Source of the DNA: Oscheius dolichura
Lineage: Eukaryota; Nematoda; Chromadorea; Rhabditida; Rhabditidae
Reading direction: 5' to 3'
Length of the DNA: 64,000 nucleotides
Assembly (NCBI GenBank): GCA_932521035.1
Contig: OW051497.1
Location: 5,208,001 to 5,272,000, forward strand
A program made the position numbers and the translations under genes. Positions 36,778 through 50,900 of the stretch are shown in pieces; positions within the stretch are counted from its first letter, which is position 1; every line of letters starts with the position of its first letter. A model generated the notes under the pieces. It made no database searches. It worked only from the letters and a program-made list of their open reading frames with translations, and had not been told where the DNA came from.

Positions 36778-37894
36778 TCAGAAAATTTCCATGGACTTGA
36801 GGAACTCGGTGAATTCGCGGACCAAGATGCTCTTCAGCTGTGGGACGGGCATTCCGAGGAGGTTGGCGATCTGAGGAGAGTGCTCGATGGAGTTGTAGAA
36901 GTCTGAGTAGTCCTAAATAGATCATTACAATGTGAGCTCCAGCATGAGAGGGATTACATCAAATCCTTGAAGGATCTGGCTGTAGAAGTAGCCCTGGTAG
37001 ACGTTGGGAATCGCAGGATTTGCGCGGATGAAGTCGAAGACACTGCTGAGGGGGACGTTGACGTCTCCAAGAAGGTTGTTGACCTGGCTCAGTGCTCCCT
37101 CTACAAGCGATGTTTTGATGATAGATAAAAATAACAACGAACTGGCTTTGGCAGCTTCAGTCAAGACGCTTTGAGCGGAAGTTGAAGCCTGGCTGACCGA
37201 GGCGACGAACTGTTGGCAAGCAGTGTTGGGGTTGATTTCTTTTGAGAAATGGCTGGCAGCGATGGCCACCTAGAGATAGAACAATTGGGAGTCGGCAAGA
37301 GCACTAACGATCGGTGAGTTGATGCAGAGAGTCAATCGGTGACCGCTGTCTTCGCTTCCGACGAATTTCGAGAGTGCCTCGATGGCGTCATCGTCAATTT
37401 TGTTGAGGATGTCGTACAGCCTCGTGTAGAGGTTGAGGATGTGAGCAGCGATGAATTGAGCCAGGGGCTAAACGAGCCTGATTATTTGAAATTGAAGAAT
37501 CTCATACGCCTTCAGGGAGGGGTTGGTAGATTTTGATGATGCCAGTTGTGATGTGGATGGCAGACATGCTGAGCATATTGGAATAGATGCTGTGAATATC
37601 CTGTTGAGCTTGTTCAGCAACGGTCTTGAGCTGTGGGTCGGTTGAGTTGATTGAAGGTGTGATGGAGACCAAGTGCTGAGGGTGACGTTTCAAGGGAAAC
37701 CGCCATTGTTATTTACTTGGAATAGTCCGGGTTGGTTAACATTCTCAGTAATTCCAAACTTCTCGAGGACAGCTGGATCAACCGTGACTCTCGGAGGGTC
37801 GGGAAGTCTCTGAGCGAAGGTGCTAAATCCATGGTACTTTGGTGGAAAAAAAGACTGACCAAGAAACGAGGACGAGCAGCACAGGGCCCCACAT
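36778..37894 (-). CDS. Secreted helical protein, tandem paralog 2, family not recognised
   Basis: Seven exons (37894-37860, 37822-37717, 37675-37508, 37467-37309, 37269-37143, 37100-36958, 36912-36778) give 290 aa. A signal peptide (MWGPVLLVLVSCTFA) is followed by LPDPPRVTVDPAVLEKFGI and PGLF, then helices. Matching blocks to its neighbour at 34870-35968 include LAQFIAAHILNLYTRLY, NTACQQF, DVNVPLSSVFDF and a final exon starting DY. No known domain recognised. An AATAAA starts about 9 nt after the stop. The two genes are about 0.8 kb apart, same strand, each with its own TATA box, so they are separately promoted rather than an operon. Confidence 0.86.
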
Positions 37895-37925
37895 TCTGAA
37901 CGTGTATCATTTTCTTCTCCTTCCT

Positions 37926-37932
37926 CTTTATA
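37926..37932 (-). promoter_or_regulatory. TATA box of secreted paralog 2
   Basis: TATAAAG on the minus strand, 38 nt before the ATG at 37894. Confidence 0.65.
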
Positions 37933-38680
37933 GACGTAGCATCTGAGTTGTCATAACATAGGCAGGAAATGGCGCCTTTTTTTTTGCTCTCCAGACACAA
38001 CATGGTGATCGGCTGAATCGCTTCATAATGTCAAAGATTCATGATCAACCTGATTTTTACGGTAACGCAACCACAGTATTCACTGTCCAAGGCTGATAAA
38101 ATGGACCCCTCTTTGTAGTGTGGATCACCACAAAAGCCACCTTTTGATGGGATGGAAAAAGAATCCAAGGTCTGTGTAAAGCAATCGAGTCCAATATAGT
38201 CTATTGCGCCACAATGTAGTCTTTTGATACTGAGATCACCTCTGCTAAAAATGTTGTCAAACAGCTTTCGATGATTTGCCGTAACGCATACATCACTCAA
38301 ACTCAGAAGTTTTCCCAGAGGCATCCTCTCGACTGCGGAATTCAACAAGTGCAGCTCAAGAAGATTGCAAGTCCTTTATCAGAATTCCAAGTCTTTCTAA
38401 AAGAACCCATAAATCTCGCGAAAGCGCTATCCGCAGAAGGGTTCGAAAATTAATGTCTGCATTTTCCTTAGGATTACTGTGGTCACACTTCCTCACGGAA
38501 GTACTCAATATTGCGGTTATAGCCAAGGGCAATTCGGCAGGTTTTTCGGCGATTGATAGCGTGGCAAAGACCTTTTGGTGTCGTCGATCCCCGCATGCTC
38601 ATTTTATTGGACAGAAAACGAGATTTAATCACAAAACGTCGCGAAGTGCAACACCCCCTGGATAGTGATTGCCCTCGGAG

Positions 38681-38688
38681 TATAAAAG
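38681..38688 (+). promoter_or_regulatory. TATA box of the class 2 lipase gene
   Basis: TATAAAAG, 37 nt before the ATG at 38718. Confidence 0.7.
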
Positions 38689-38717
38689 AGATAGAAGAGA
38701 TTTCTCAGTCTCTAATC

Positions 38718-39835
38718 ATGCTTCTTCGGCTCGTCTTTTTGATTGCGTCTTGCCAGTCCATTTTGAATCCCGACTTTCTCAACTCTATTAGAAACACCTA
38801 CGGAGATCAAAGGGCCATCGCTCTCAATCGAGCCGATCTTGGCCCAAATGGAGATGGCAGCTTTGGAGGAGGAAAATTTCCCCTAAAGTAGGAACTGTTT
38901 AGCAATGGGCAAATAAAATATTCAGACGACGTCCAGTAATCATGATTCACGGTCTTCGAAACAAAGCTGGTTACTTGTGGAGGAATAGAAAGATCCTACA
39001 AGACAACGGTTCTACCGCCTTCGATGTGTCTTGCAGTTGAAGTTTAGGTTGGATTGGAGAGCATGTGGTAGCTACATCGTGGGGAAGCGGTGATCAAGGA
39101 GTGTGGGACGCCATGAGGGAGACCATGAAATGTGACTATGTCAAACAAGTCTGTCAACATTTTCCCTTCATTACGGTAACCATTGGTGCGTAGGTGCGGA
39201 ACATGATACTCGCTACTGTCAACTATTTCCATTCTGAGGTTGACATCATGGCCTTCTCTATGGGATCCCCCATTACAAGAAAGGTCGTTTCAATCGAAAT
39301 ACCCTTTCATACTAGTATCTAGGCTATCCTTGGAGGGCACTGCGTGGATACAAACGAATGGCTCGGCGAGCCCCTCACCAAGCATGTTAACACATTCCTT
39401 TCTGTCGCTGGCGCGAATCGTGGTAAGATCTTGGCTTCATCCTAAAGGCTAATCGAGTTTTTAGGTTCTTCCCTTTGTAATTTCGCTTTTCCGGGATTGT
39501 GCGGAATGGATACTGGACTGAACTGTCTGTCCGCCTTTCTTAAGGATATCAACGCGAAGTGACTTCCTGGATCAATTGATAACCCTTAGTATTCTAGGGA
39601 GGGTTATGAAGGACGCAACAGATACTACTTGTACTCTACCGGCGACGAAGTTATTGGAACATTCAACGGTTGTGGAGAGAAGACGTCGTTGATTAAGGGA
39701 GCCAATGAAGTTGTGGTTTGGCTAGAAGGCTACCAGAGAGAAACACACTTCTTATAGGTGAATGGCCTGAACCACGAGGACACCATGTTCAAAGCCCTCA
39801 ATGAACAGCTTGATGTTATGAAGAAACACGTGTGA
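38718..39835 (+). CDS. Secreted class 2 lipase (Lipase_2, nematode LIPS type)
   Basis: Alpha/beta hydrolase predicted to cleave lipid esters outside the cell or in the gut lumen. Eight exons (38718-38887, 38926-39008, 39048-39148, 39194-39283, 39323-39422, 39465-39558, 39598-39715, 39758-39835) give 277 aa. The signal peptide is MLLRLVFLIASCQS. RRPVIMIHGL gives the oxyanion-hole strand. The nucleophile elbow is AFSMGSPI (A-x-S-x-G, as in Bacillus LipA), with the acid in YSTGDEVIG and the His in NGLNHEDTM. All three catalytic residues are in place, in contrast to the lipase-fold protein at 29491-31733. GWIGEHVVATSWG matches the family's GY..AELYATTYG. Paired Cys (CNFAF...CGMD, NGCGEK) suggest disulfides. 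Confidence 0.93.
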
Positions 39836-39880
39836 TTTCCAATTTTGTGATACTCATTTATGTTTTATTATATTGTAGTA

Positions 39881-39886
39881 AATAAA
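39881..39886 (+). terminator. Polyadenylation signal of the lipase gene
   Basis: AATAAA beginning 45 nt after the stop codon. Confidence 0.65.
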
Positions 39887-40086
39887 TAGATGTTTAGTCC
39901 TTCATTTACGAGCACAGAAAATCTGGGCGAACTTGTTAATAACCCGTGGGGGCGGTTATTCTTCAAAAAATGGGTTGCCCTCATAACGAACGTTGCTGAC
40001 GAAACGGTTAAGAAAATAAAGCGAGAACTTCAAAATATCTCCACTCGGAAAAGTAAAATACGAGCTAAACACATTCTCAATCCAAG

Positions 40087-40387
40087 CTAAAGGAACCCAC
40101 AGGGACTCCCGGATGATCCCTAGGATTGAGACAAGAGGACCTTGACTAACAGAAAAAGGCTTGCAGTCTTTTCGAGTTCTGGAGGGTGAGGCAATTGTTC
40201 ACCGGCATATTTTTTGGTGTCAATCGGTAGGGGAAACAGAGGTGGATAAGGACGCGTTAAGAGTACTGGCCCCGTGCATTTGCCTCTGTCTCTAGAGCTC
40301 TAACAATCTGTAAGCCTTTTTCTGTTGGTCAAGGTTCTGTTCTCCCAACCCTAGGGATTATCCAGGAGTTCCTGTGGGTTCCTTTAA
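40087..40387. mobile_element. MITE-like element, copy 1 (about 300 bp)
   Basis: The first 44 nt (from CTAAAGGAACCCACAGGGAC) are the near-exact inverse of the last 44 (TTAAAGGAACCCACAGGAAC read from the other side): 38 of 44 match, and all six differences are transitions. The ends carry TTAA (left copy now CTAA), the target used by piggyBac-type transposons. No open frame for a transposase; presumably non-autonomous. Confidence 0.75.
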
Positions 40388-41425
40388 AATGTCTAGAGGA
40401 TTCTTTTGAACTCAAATCAAGTTGTGGGCTACAGCTTGATCTTTCGATAAACCCCTGCTTCCATAAAAAAAATGATGCCTGCTTCTTCTTGTGAGTCGCA
40501 GTGCTATTCCCTGAACGATATAACTCCGGAAAGAGTTTCCTAGATGCTACGGGTTGGTTAATTTGCTACTTTTAGTGGGCATGATCTTGTTGATAAACCC
40601 AAATAGAAGCCTTATTCAGAAACTGTCACTGGTGCCATCTGCTTTTCCTAGGTGTAGTATCAAAGTGAATAATACTGTCAACAGATGTTTTCTTGCTCTC
40701 TTCGTCCGGTCTATGGAACTTCAAGTTTTCTTTTTAGGGGCCACACTGTGCACGGCACACAGATCCATGGAACAGAGGCGGAGTACGGCGCCATGGACTT
40801 TTGAAAAAGTAGACAGCAAACCATAGACCCAAAAAAGGCATAGCTACGGAACAGATTCACACAACAAGAAACCTATCAAGTTCAGACTGATTTATGTTTC
40901 AAAAACATAGAGACGGAAGATGGATAGGTCTATTGTCCGAATGACAGGAGATGCCCTTGGATCACGGCTTAGCTCTATACGCTTTCCTCGGCTTGGGATC
41001 ATATTTGGAAACTCCGGGTAAGGCAACATTTCCAGTTCCTGTCCCGTCATGCATTGGCAGACGGTACGCGTGACTTCGGATTCTATAGACCCCGTCCTTG
41101 AGCTAAAACACGAAGGGATACCATGCGTTGTCTGGTGGCGTATCATGGGTTCGAAATATGATTGATCTTCGTGACGCGTTCCACGAAGATATTTCTTTCC
41201 GAGATAAGAATGGCAGACTTTATTTAATGGGTGCATAAAAGGGCAAGTGAAAATATTTGTCTATTTAGCTCTAATAAGTTTATCTTCAATAAAAACAACA
41301 AAATTTAGCACACATATGGTACACTGGAGCAGACCCTTGGAGCTATACTCGGAACAATAATAGGCACGGAGATAGAAAGATCGGGAGAAGTTTTGAGCAT
41401 TGCGTATGATCAACCCTGTGTTCAG
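40388..41425. other. Spacer between MITE copy 1 and the acyl-CoA synthetase
   Basis: About 1 kb with no supported gene. AATAAA occurs near 41289 on the plus strand, with no gene ending there. Confidence 0.4.
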
Positions 41426-44612
<3,187 letters not shown>

Positions 44613-44727
44613 CTGAAAACAAGTTGTATGAAGGAACAGAATGACAGGAATAGAACTGTGAATCATTTATAGAAATTGGGGGGAAGTATTATAGGTTTCG
44701 AGGAAGGAGATCAGCAAAGAACCGGTT

Positions 44728-44736
44728 TATAAAAGG
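44728..44736. promoter_or_regulatory. Possible TATA box upstream of the ACSL gene
   Basis: TTTATAAAAG on plus, reading as TTTATAAA on minus. In the minus sense it lies about 120 nt before the ACSL ATG, compatible with a spliced 5' leader. In the plus sense no gene follows. Orientation is unclear. Confidence 0.3.
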
Positions 44737-44770
44737 AAAGAGTCTGAGATTTGAAGTGAATAACAGTGTC

Positions 44771-45240
44771 TCAGCTGTAAACAGTGGACGCAGGTAATAT
44801 GGAACTGGACGTGCTAGAATAACTACTGCCTTCTGTACTTTGGCCTGACTGCGACCTCTGAGAGCCGCTAATAACCTCGACTGAGTGACTGGCAGTCATC
44901 AAAGAAGAGAAACTTTGTATCTCGGAACATGAGAGATCTCTGAGCCTGGTGGGATATCCACCGGAAGGTACTAAGGTAATGTTTTGGCGCAGGCAGATCA
45001 GAGAGCCTCCGGGAAGCAACATGCCACTGCTGAGTAGCTGCGTGAACAAAAGTAGGATGAGCAAACAATATAAGAAAATGAAGGAGAGTAGGTGGGCGCT
45101 GGGGGTATCTGACAATAATTAGGCCTGACCCATAACTGATTATCTTTTCGATTTTCGATAGAAGAAAAACGACCACGCCGTGTCCATCCCGCGCATCGGC
45201 CCGATTGGATTGACCTGTGTTGATTAACGAGTTGATGCAC
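44771..45240 (-). CDS. Possible small gene, unknown product
   Basis: Three putative exons (45240-45130, 45108-45067, 45037-44771) joined in phase by very small introns (21 and 29 nt) give about 139 aa. The N-terminal part is basic (RGRFSSIENRKDNQLW), then YSPSFSY, then a Ser/Thr-rich C-terminus ending in a TGA. No domain recognised. The acceptors (attgtcag, cacgcag) are good, but 21 nt is below the usual intron size here, so the model may be wrong or unreal. Confidence 0.3.
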
Positions 45241-45477
45241 GTAGACCAGGAGGTTTTGTAATCAATATGATGCTATCCTGATCAATTATTGCTAGCGAGA
45301 CGATGCGCGGACACGGACAACTAACAAACTCCGCGCGCGTTTCTGGAGAACGCTACAAAAATATTTGGATAGAAGCTTTTGCCATCTCGACAGTTTCAGG
45401 CAGCTGATAAAATGGGAGCCAAAGAATAGGAAAAACTTCAACCAGTAGTAAAAGCTATGATTTGTCGCTGATAGCGT

Positions 45478-46089
45478 TTAAAAGAAGACACTGAAAGGCA
45501 GGCCATCTTCTGGGAACTTTGCCCCAACTGTCTGTCGACCTTTGTCCTCCTCTTCAGCGCCACCTGGAGAAACACGTGGTACTTCAGGTTCCACTGCGAG
45601 TAAGCATAAAGTGCAATAAATTCATAATACGACTAAGAAGTAGCGAGTGATTTAGGACCCCCGTTTCGCGCCACAAGATGCTTGGTAAAGAGAAAAGGGT
45701 TCCTCCTCGAAAACTGTGTACATAAAATGCTCATTTTGCGGAAAACACTAATAGACCGCAAGATGTGACGAACTGTCTGAGCCAGCCGACGTCTTACACT
45801 TTTTACTTAATAGGAAGCCAAAATGGGGAGTTAGTGGTTAATAACAACAAGTTTTCTGGTCAAATGGAAACGGATGAAGTGTTTTTGAGCAGAACCTTCG
45901 AGCTAAAGAGATATATCGCTAGCCTGAGGAAAGGGGTGGCTGTTCAAGAATATTTTACACTCGGTTCAGTCAAACGCTGTCAACGGAACCAGGGAAAAAC
46001 TTCCCGTCGGGGGCACCTGCCCCGTAGACTTTGGAACTAACCTTCTTGTATTTGTTTTCCTTCATGGTCGAGACTGGACGGTCGCAACC
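45478..46089 (-). other. Candidate exons of an unidentified gene
   Basis: Exon-like block 46089-46042 follows gcgaatttcag and precedes gttagt, encoding 16 in-frame codons (GCDRPVSTMKENKYKK). A second block ends with a TAA at 45478 (EVPRVSPGGAEEEDKGR then PEDGLPFSVFF) after the acceptor ttactcgcag near 45597; another frame there is also open. The parts could not be joined into one reliable model. Confidence 0.25.
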
Positions 46090-46118
46090 CTGAAATTCGC
46101 AGTTGAATAGGAACAATG

Positions 46119-46134
46119 AGGGGGGGGGGGGGGG
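46119..46134. repeat. Poly-G / poly-C tract
   Basis: An uninterrupted run of about 16 G on the plus strand. On minus it is a C-tract 30-45 nt before the acceptor of the 46089-46042 candidate exon, where it could serve as part of an unusually long pyrimidine tract. Length polymorphism or assembly error is likely. Confidence 0.7.
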
Positions 46135-47985
46135 GTAAAGAGACCAAAGATGGGTGCATTCTGCCCCAGGTTGCAAGTTACAGATAGCCCAAAAATGGAA
46201 TCTTATCTACTGTTTTATTTGCTGGACTGCCATAACGCAAGTCAGGCTCTTTGTACGTGAATTCGAGAAAAGTGGGAACAAAATGGAAGAACTTTCTATC
46301 ACGCCCATCTCACCAGAAATGGTTGCTGGTTATTTACGAGTGGTGTAAAGGGTATGGGCAAAGTGCACCCCCAAATGGTCAACAAGGAATTTGTTTATCA
46401 CGTGGCGGGGGAGGATAGTCTTACGTCATGAGTGCGAACACCTCTGACCGCCACTTGCGGTTATTCCTGCCCATTTATAAACTATGAACTGTTTGATCTT
46501 TGGCCAAGTCGTAAAAATCTGTTTTTATTCTTGTGCCTATCATTTTCTCCGTTCATTCAGCTTTGCTAAGCATATCCATTCAAAAAGGGGGATTGTTTAT
46601 TTGTAATTACATTAAAGATCTCGTAATGACCCGAATGGGTATACTCCGGGGTTAGAAGGGTTCATGCCAATTAAGATGTACAAAAAAACGGCCTGATCAA
46701 CCAGTGGAAGAGATAGGATTAACCGACAGCCTCGCATAAGGTGCTACAACGGAGCAAAACAACATAACAACAGCGCCGGTCTGACAAACAACGCACGATT
46801 TTGATCTTTTCATCCCTTTTTCTTTACGCTAGGACGTAAACACATCTTTGGGACTCTCTCATTTGAGAGAAAATATTTACCAATTTCTATGCTCTCTCAC
46901 TTGGCTCCTTTCCAAGATTCACGCAATGCTTCATTTGAATTTGATGGGCGCGAAGACGGTTTTGTTTACCATCTTTAAACCGAACCCGATATGCATGATC
47001 AGTGTGCCGGAGGCGAAGGTTGCGGCCAATCAATACCCACGCTGCCCGTTTGAACACAGGCAAAACACCAGCCGGCCTCTGCCAAACAACAAATAACATT
47101 TCGCGCGATTTCGTAGGGTCAACGTTTTTCTCCCTCTCCTTACGCATGTTTGAAACGTCCTGCATATTCCCTAGTAGCGTGTTTACGTCCCCTTCCTCTG
47201 TTATTTTCGATTTTCGAATATCGCAAGTAAACAACCAACGCCGTGATTCAGTTTGTACAATTGTTGTGAAATTCGCGGCTGTTTTTGTTCGACATTCGAA
47301 TCATCCGTCTTTCTTTCGGAGGAGCTTCAATCAAAAAACAACAAGAGTACATTCCTGAGATATTGAATAGGATCCGCACTCCCATCGACCCATGTTTATC
47401 CATATCTGCTCAATTGTTTGCCGAGTACGGCTGCCTGCTCACAGCCTTACTCACTGTATTCGCACCTCCAGCTTTCGCCTTTCTTTGCCGTAAATCATCC
47501 GTTTTTTTGTGCCTTTAAAACCTCTAATTATATGGGTGGATGCCGCTTTTAGTGACGGTGCCGTATATCGTGGCAGTGACCTTGGCAAGGGGCCAACACG
47601 ACAAGCGATAAACGAGACAGTTCCTCTAGTCGCATTATCCAATCAGCGGGAAAGATTTTCAGCGTTGAGGACGAAAAAATCCATAAAACTGTCAGAAATA
47701 ACATGTTTGTAATGGTATTTAAAGGAAACCCTCACTGTAAATAGCCTCCCCACAAAAACTAGAAACTTATTGACACTGTCGGTATTTATCTGTGAAAGGA
47801 TCAAACGCATACTCACAGCTTTTTCTGAGCATCTTCTCCTGTTACTAGTCATTTTTCTCAAGTGCAACCCCTGTTTACCAACTTGCTTATCTTGTTTGCC
47901 ACCGTGTTACACGTTTTGTGAGACTTTTTACTCAAGAAAAGTTCCATTTTTTTCAGCTGCTACGTAAAGTTTAATTCTTATTCTG
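46135..47985. other. Upstream region of the SUN gene
   Basis: About 1.85 kb with no supported gene. Near 47724 is a solitary TTTAAAGGAAACCCTCACTG resembling one end of the MITE family. A pyrimidine tract ending tttttttcag (47947-47956) lies 30 nt before the SUN ATG and may be a cis- or trans-splice acceptor. Confidence 0.4.
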
Positions 47986-50900
47986 ATGGAGGACGGCGAT
48001 CCCCTAAGAAGATCGCCTTCTTTTGAAAGGCTCTTCAGAAGAAGGCCTTCGTTTTCACGGCCGCCAGTAAGGACAATATACTCTCCCCGACTCACCGAGG
48101 ATGAAGCAGAAATGCTCACGTCTCCCTACTTGTGAGTTTATATAAACGGACAGTCTCTGGCCTCCTGTTACACCCTCTAATGCTCTCCCCGACTAACTAA
48201 TGTCTGCATTACTGACCCCTAATATCGATTGAGTGGGTGGGATAAGCCATCCGCGAGCCCCTTCCCGGCCGTTTCTAATAACCTTTTTTTAGGACGTACC
48301 GTACAAATTACACCTACGCCAACAGGTCAGTGAATCGCCTATAACTGTTTGAATTGCGCTCCTTTCAGCAGCTGCTATAATCCAGATTTACCCAGCAAGT
48401 GGGAAGTTCCCAATCTTGCTTACGGCGCAGAAGAGATCAGCACTCCTCTCCACGTCTCCTCGCCCAGTTTCTTCTATATTGTAAGTGCAGTCCTCTCCGT
48501 ATGCCAAAGTCATAAAAGCGTCCTTGATGGCGCGTTTCCCGCCTTTGTTTGAGCGAGTTCAATTTGAATTTCCGCTATCAAAAGCTATAGTTTACTCACA
48601 CCTTACGTATGGTTTAGCTTATCTAAGGTTTTCAGTTGTGGTCGTACTTCCTTTGGACGCTTGAGGTTATTGTCTACTGCGTTCAGAAGGTCTTCTATAC
48701 GCTTTTCCGGAAAGGACCGACCAGCTTTCTTATCCTTCTCTACGACTTTTGTAGTTTCATCTATTACTCCTGTAAGTGTCTATTCCATAAATCCCTCATG
48801 ACATCGTTTCAGGTAAATCCGTTGTATCTAGGGCGTATTCGTTTGTATCATACTTCCTATTTGGAAACGCTATCCATCAAGGGCGTTCATTCGGGCACGT
48901 CTTTAAGAAGTTTGGTTATTTCCTGGTATCGCTGTTACTGTTACCGCGTAAGTCTCTTGTCGGAAGTTTATATCTGTTTTAGTGACCGCTGCCCATTGGG
49001 TGTTAGACGCAACTGGTAAAGGAAGCTACGCTATCTATGAAAAAATGACTGGCCGTCAGCAGCGCTACAACCTGCGACCGTACCGCCGCCAGACATCAAT
49101 GGAACGTGAACATGTCCACTTCAGTCCTATGACCACCGTACGTTCCTATTAGATAATTTCGAATATTAGATTTTCAGAGAGAGGAAGAAGATGACGATGA
49201 TCTCTATGAAACTGAGTCCACGTACTCGAAGAGTCGTTCTGCTCGCCCCGTCCACAATCTGAGGTCTAGGATGATCACCGAAATGGTCACCGACTCCGAG
49301 GATTCGACAGACGAAGGATTCTCCGAGAGACAGTAGGTGGATATACTTTTTTGTATTAAGCTCTGTTTTAGCCAGCCTGAGCCACTAGCCACTCCAAAGA
49401 AGTCGGCGATGAGAAATTACGGACGCAATACCCGTGAGGAAGAGGTTCCAACTAGCAAGGTATAACGCTCGCCATATATTTATTTTAATTGTACACAGGC
49501 TGTAAGAATTGCCCACTTCCTTGGATCAACTGCTTCGACCGTCGTCGCCGGCATTTACTGGTTATTGATAGAGATCCTGACCTTTTTCAATCGCCTCATT
49601 TATGGTTCACAGCATCGGTGGGTCAAACAGAACACACTGAGTAGCGGCTTCTTCAGAGTAAATCACATGCTCACTAGGTCCCATAAAGACAACAATGCTA
49701 AGGCTATGCATACCAGACAAACCACCACAAGGCGTTTGATTTCGGCTGAGGACAAGGACATCGATGACTATGAGTGAGACCATTGTTTTATTTTAAAGCT
49801 ATTGTTGTAGATGTGACTATGAGGCGTATTACGATGATGATGAAGATGAACAGCCCAGCAAACTGTTGTATCCTCTACACCTCGCATCCGACACTGTTAC
49901 AAATGCCCTCTACGGAATAATGAAGGTTATCCTGGCATTTATGTTTGCCATTGTGGATATTGTTCGATTCTTCAAAAGGCTGTAATATTTCATTGTTTTC
50001 AATAGAGTTACAATCTCCTTATAGAGCCATCAATGCCGGTTACACCGTTTACAACAAGGCTAGAACCACTGTATTTGGACTAAATAATGTTGAGCTGCCG
50101 AATGGAGATGATCTTCAACAGTCCATAGATAACATGTCGGAAAATGCATCGACTGTCTTTTGGGCACCTTACCAATTTTTCAACTGGCTTGGAGTGAAAT
50201 CTATGGACAATTGGGAAGCGTTAGGGTATGCTCCATTTGTGTCAGTTCCCATTTTCTTGGATTACAGGGATAAGAAGCGACTCTTACTTTGGCTGCTTCC
50301 TTTGCTCCTTCTTCTTCTCATACTTCTTGCCAGACATGACGACCACTATCCGGCGCCCCTAGAAAATGGTAACCAAGCTATGCAGCGTTCTGTAATATTC
50401 ATATTTATAGTCAAAGAACAAGAATCTCTCGGTGAACGCGCTGCCCACTATTTGAGCCCTGATGGAGTGAGTTTCATTGCTTCTACCTATATTCAAAATA
50501 ACTTTGCAGAAAATCACAGAAAAAGTCAAGGGATACTTCCACGAGGCTCAGGACTCCGCATTGCAGCTAAAGGATCATGTAGCTGGCTTCTTTGGCCATG
50601 GTGGACGCAGTACGTGGAAATCAGTAACCAAGTCCCCGTCATACGTCTGGAACGCCATCAAACGCGGACCATCGGGATTATGGAACGTACTTACTGACAC
50701 TTGGCACACTGCTCGGGATAGTACCTACTATTTGGCTACAGGAGTTTGGGACACCGTCAAATTCTCCGTCTACTTCATGTGGCATCTGGCTCGCAGCATC
50801 TTCCACGACGTCATCCTCACTGGATTCAAACAAGCCTGGAATTTCATTCGCTACTGTTTCTATTTCATGGAATACTTCGTTCGTGCTGTCTGGAAGGATA

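Noticed and set aside
46887-47234. 115-codon minus-strand open frame
   Set aside because: Charged random-like composition, no domain, overlaps an equally long frame on the other strand.
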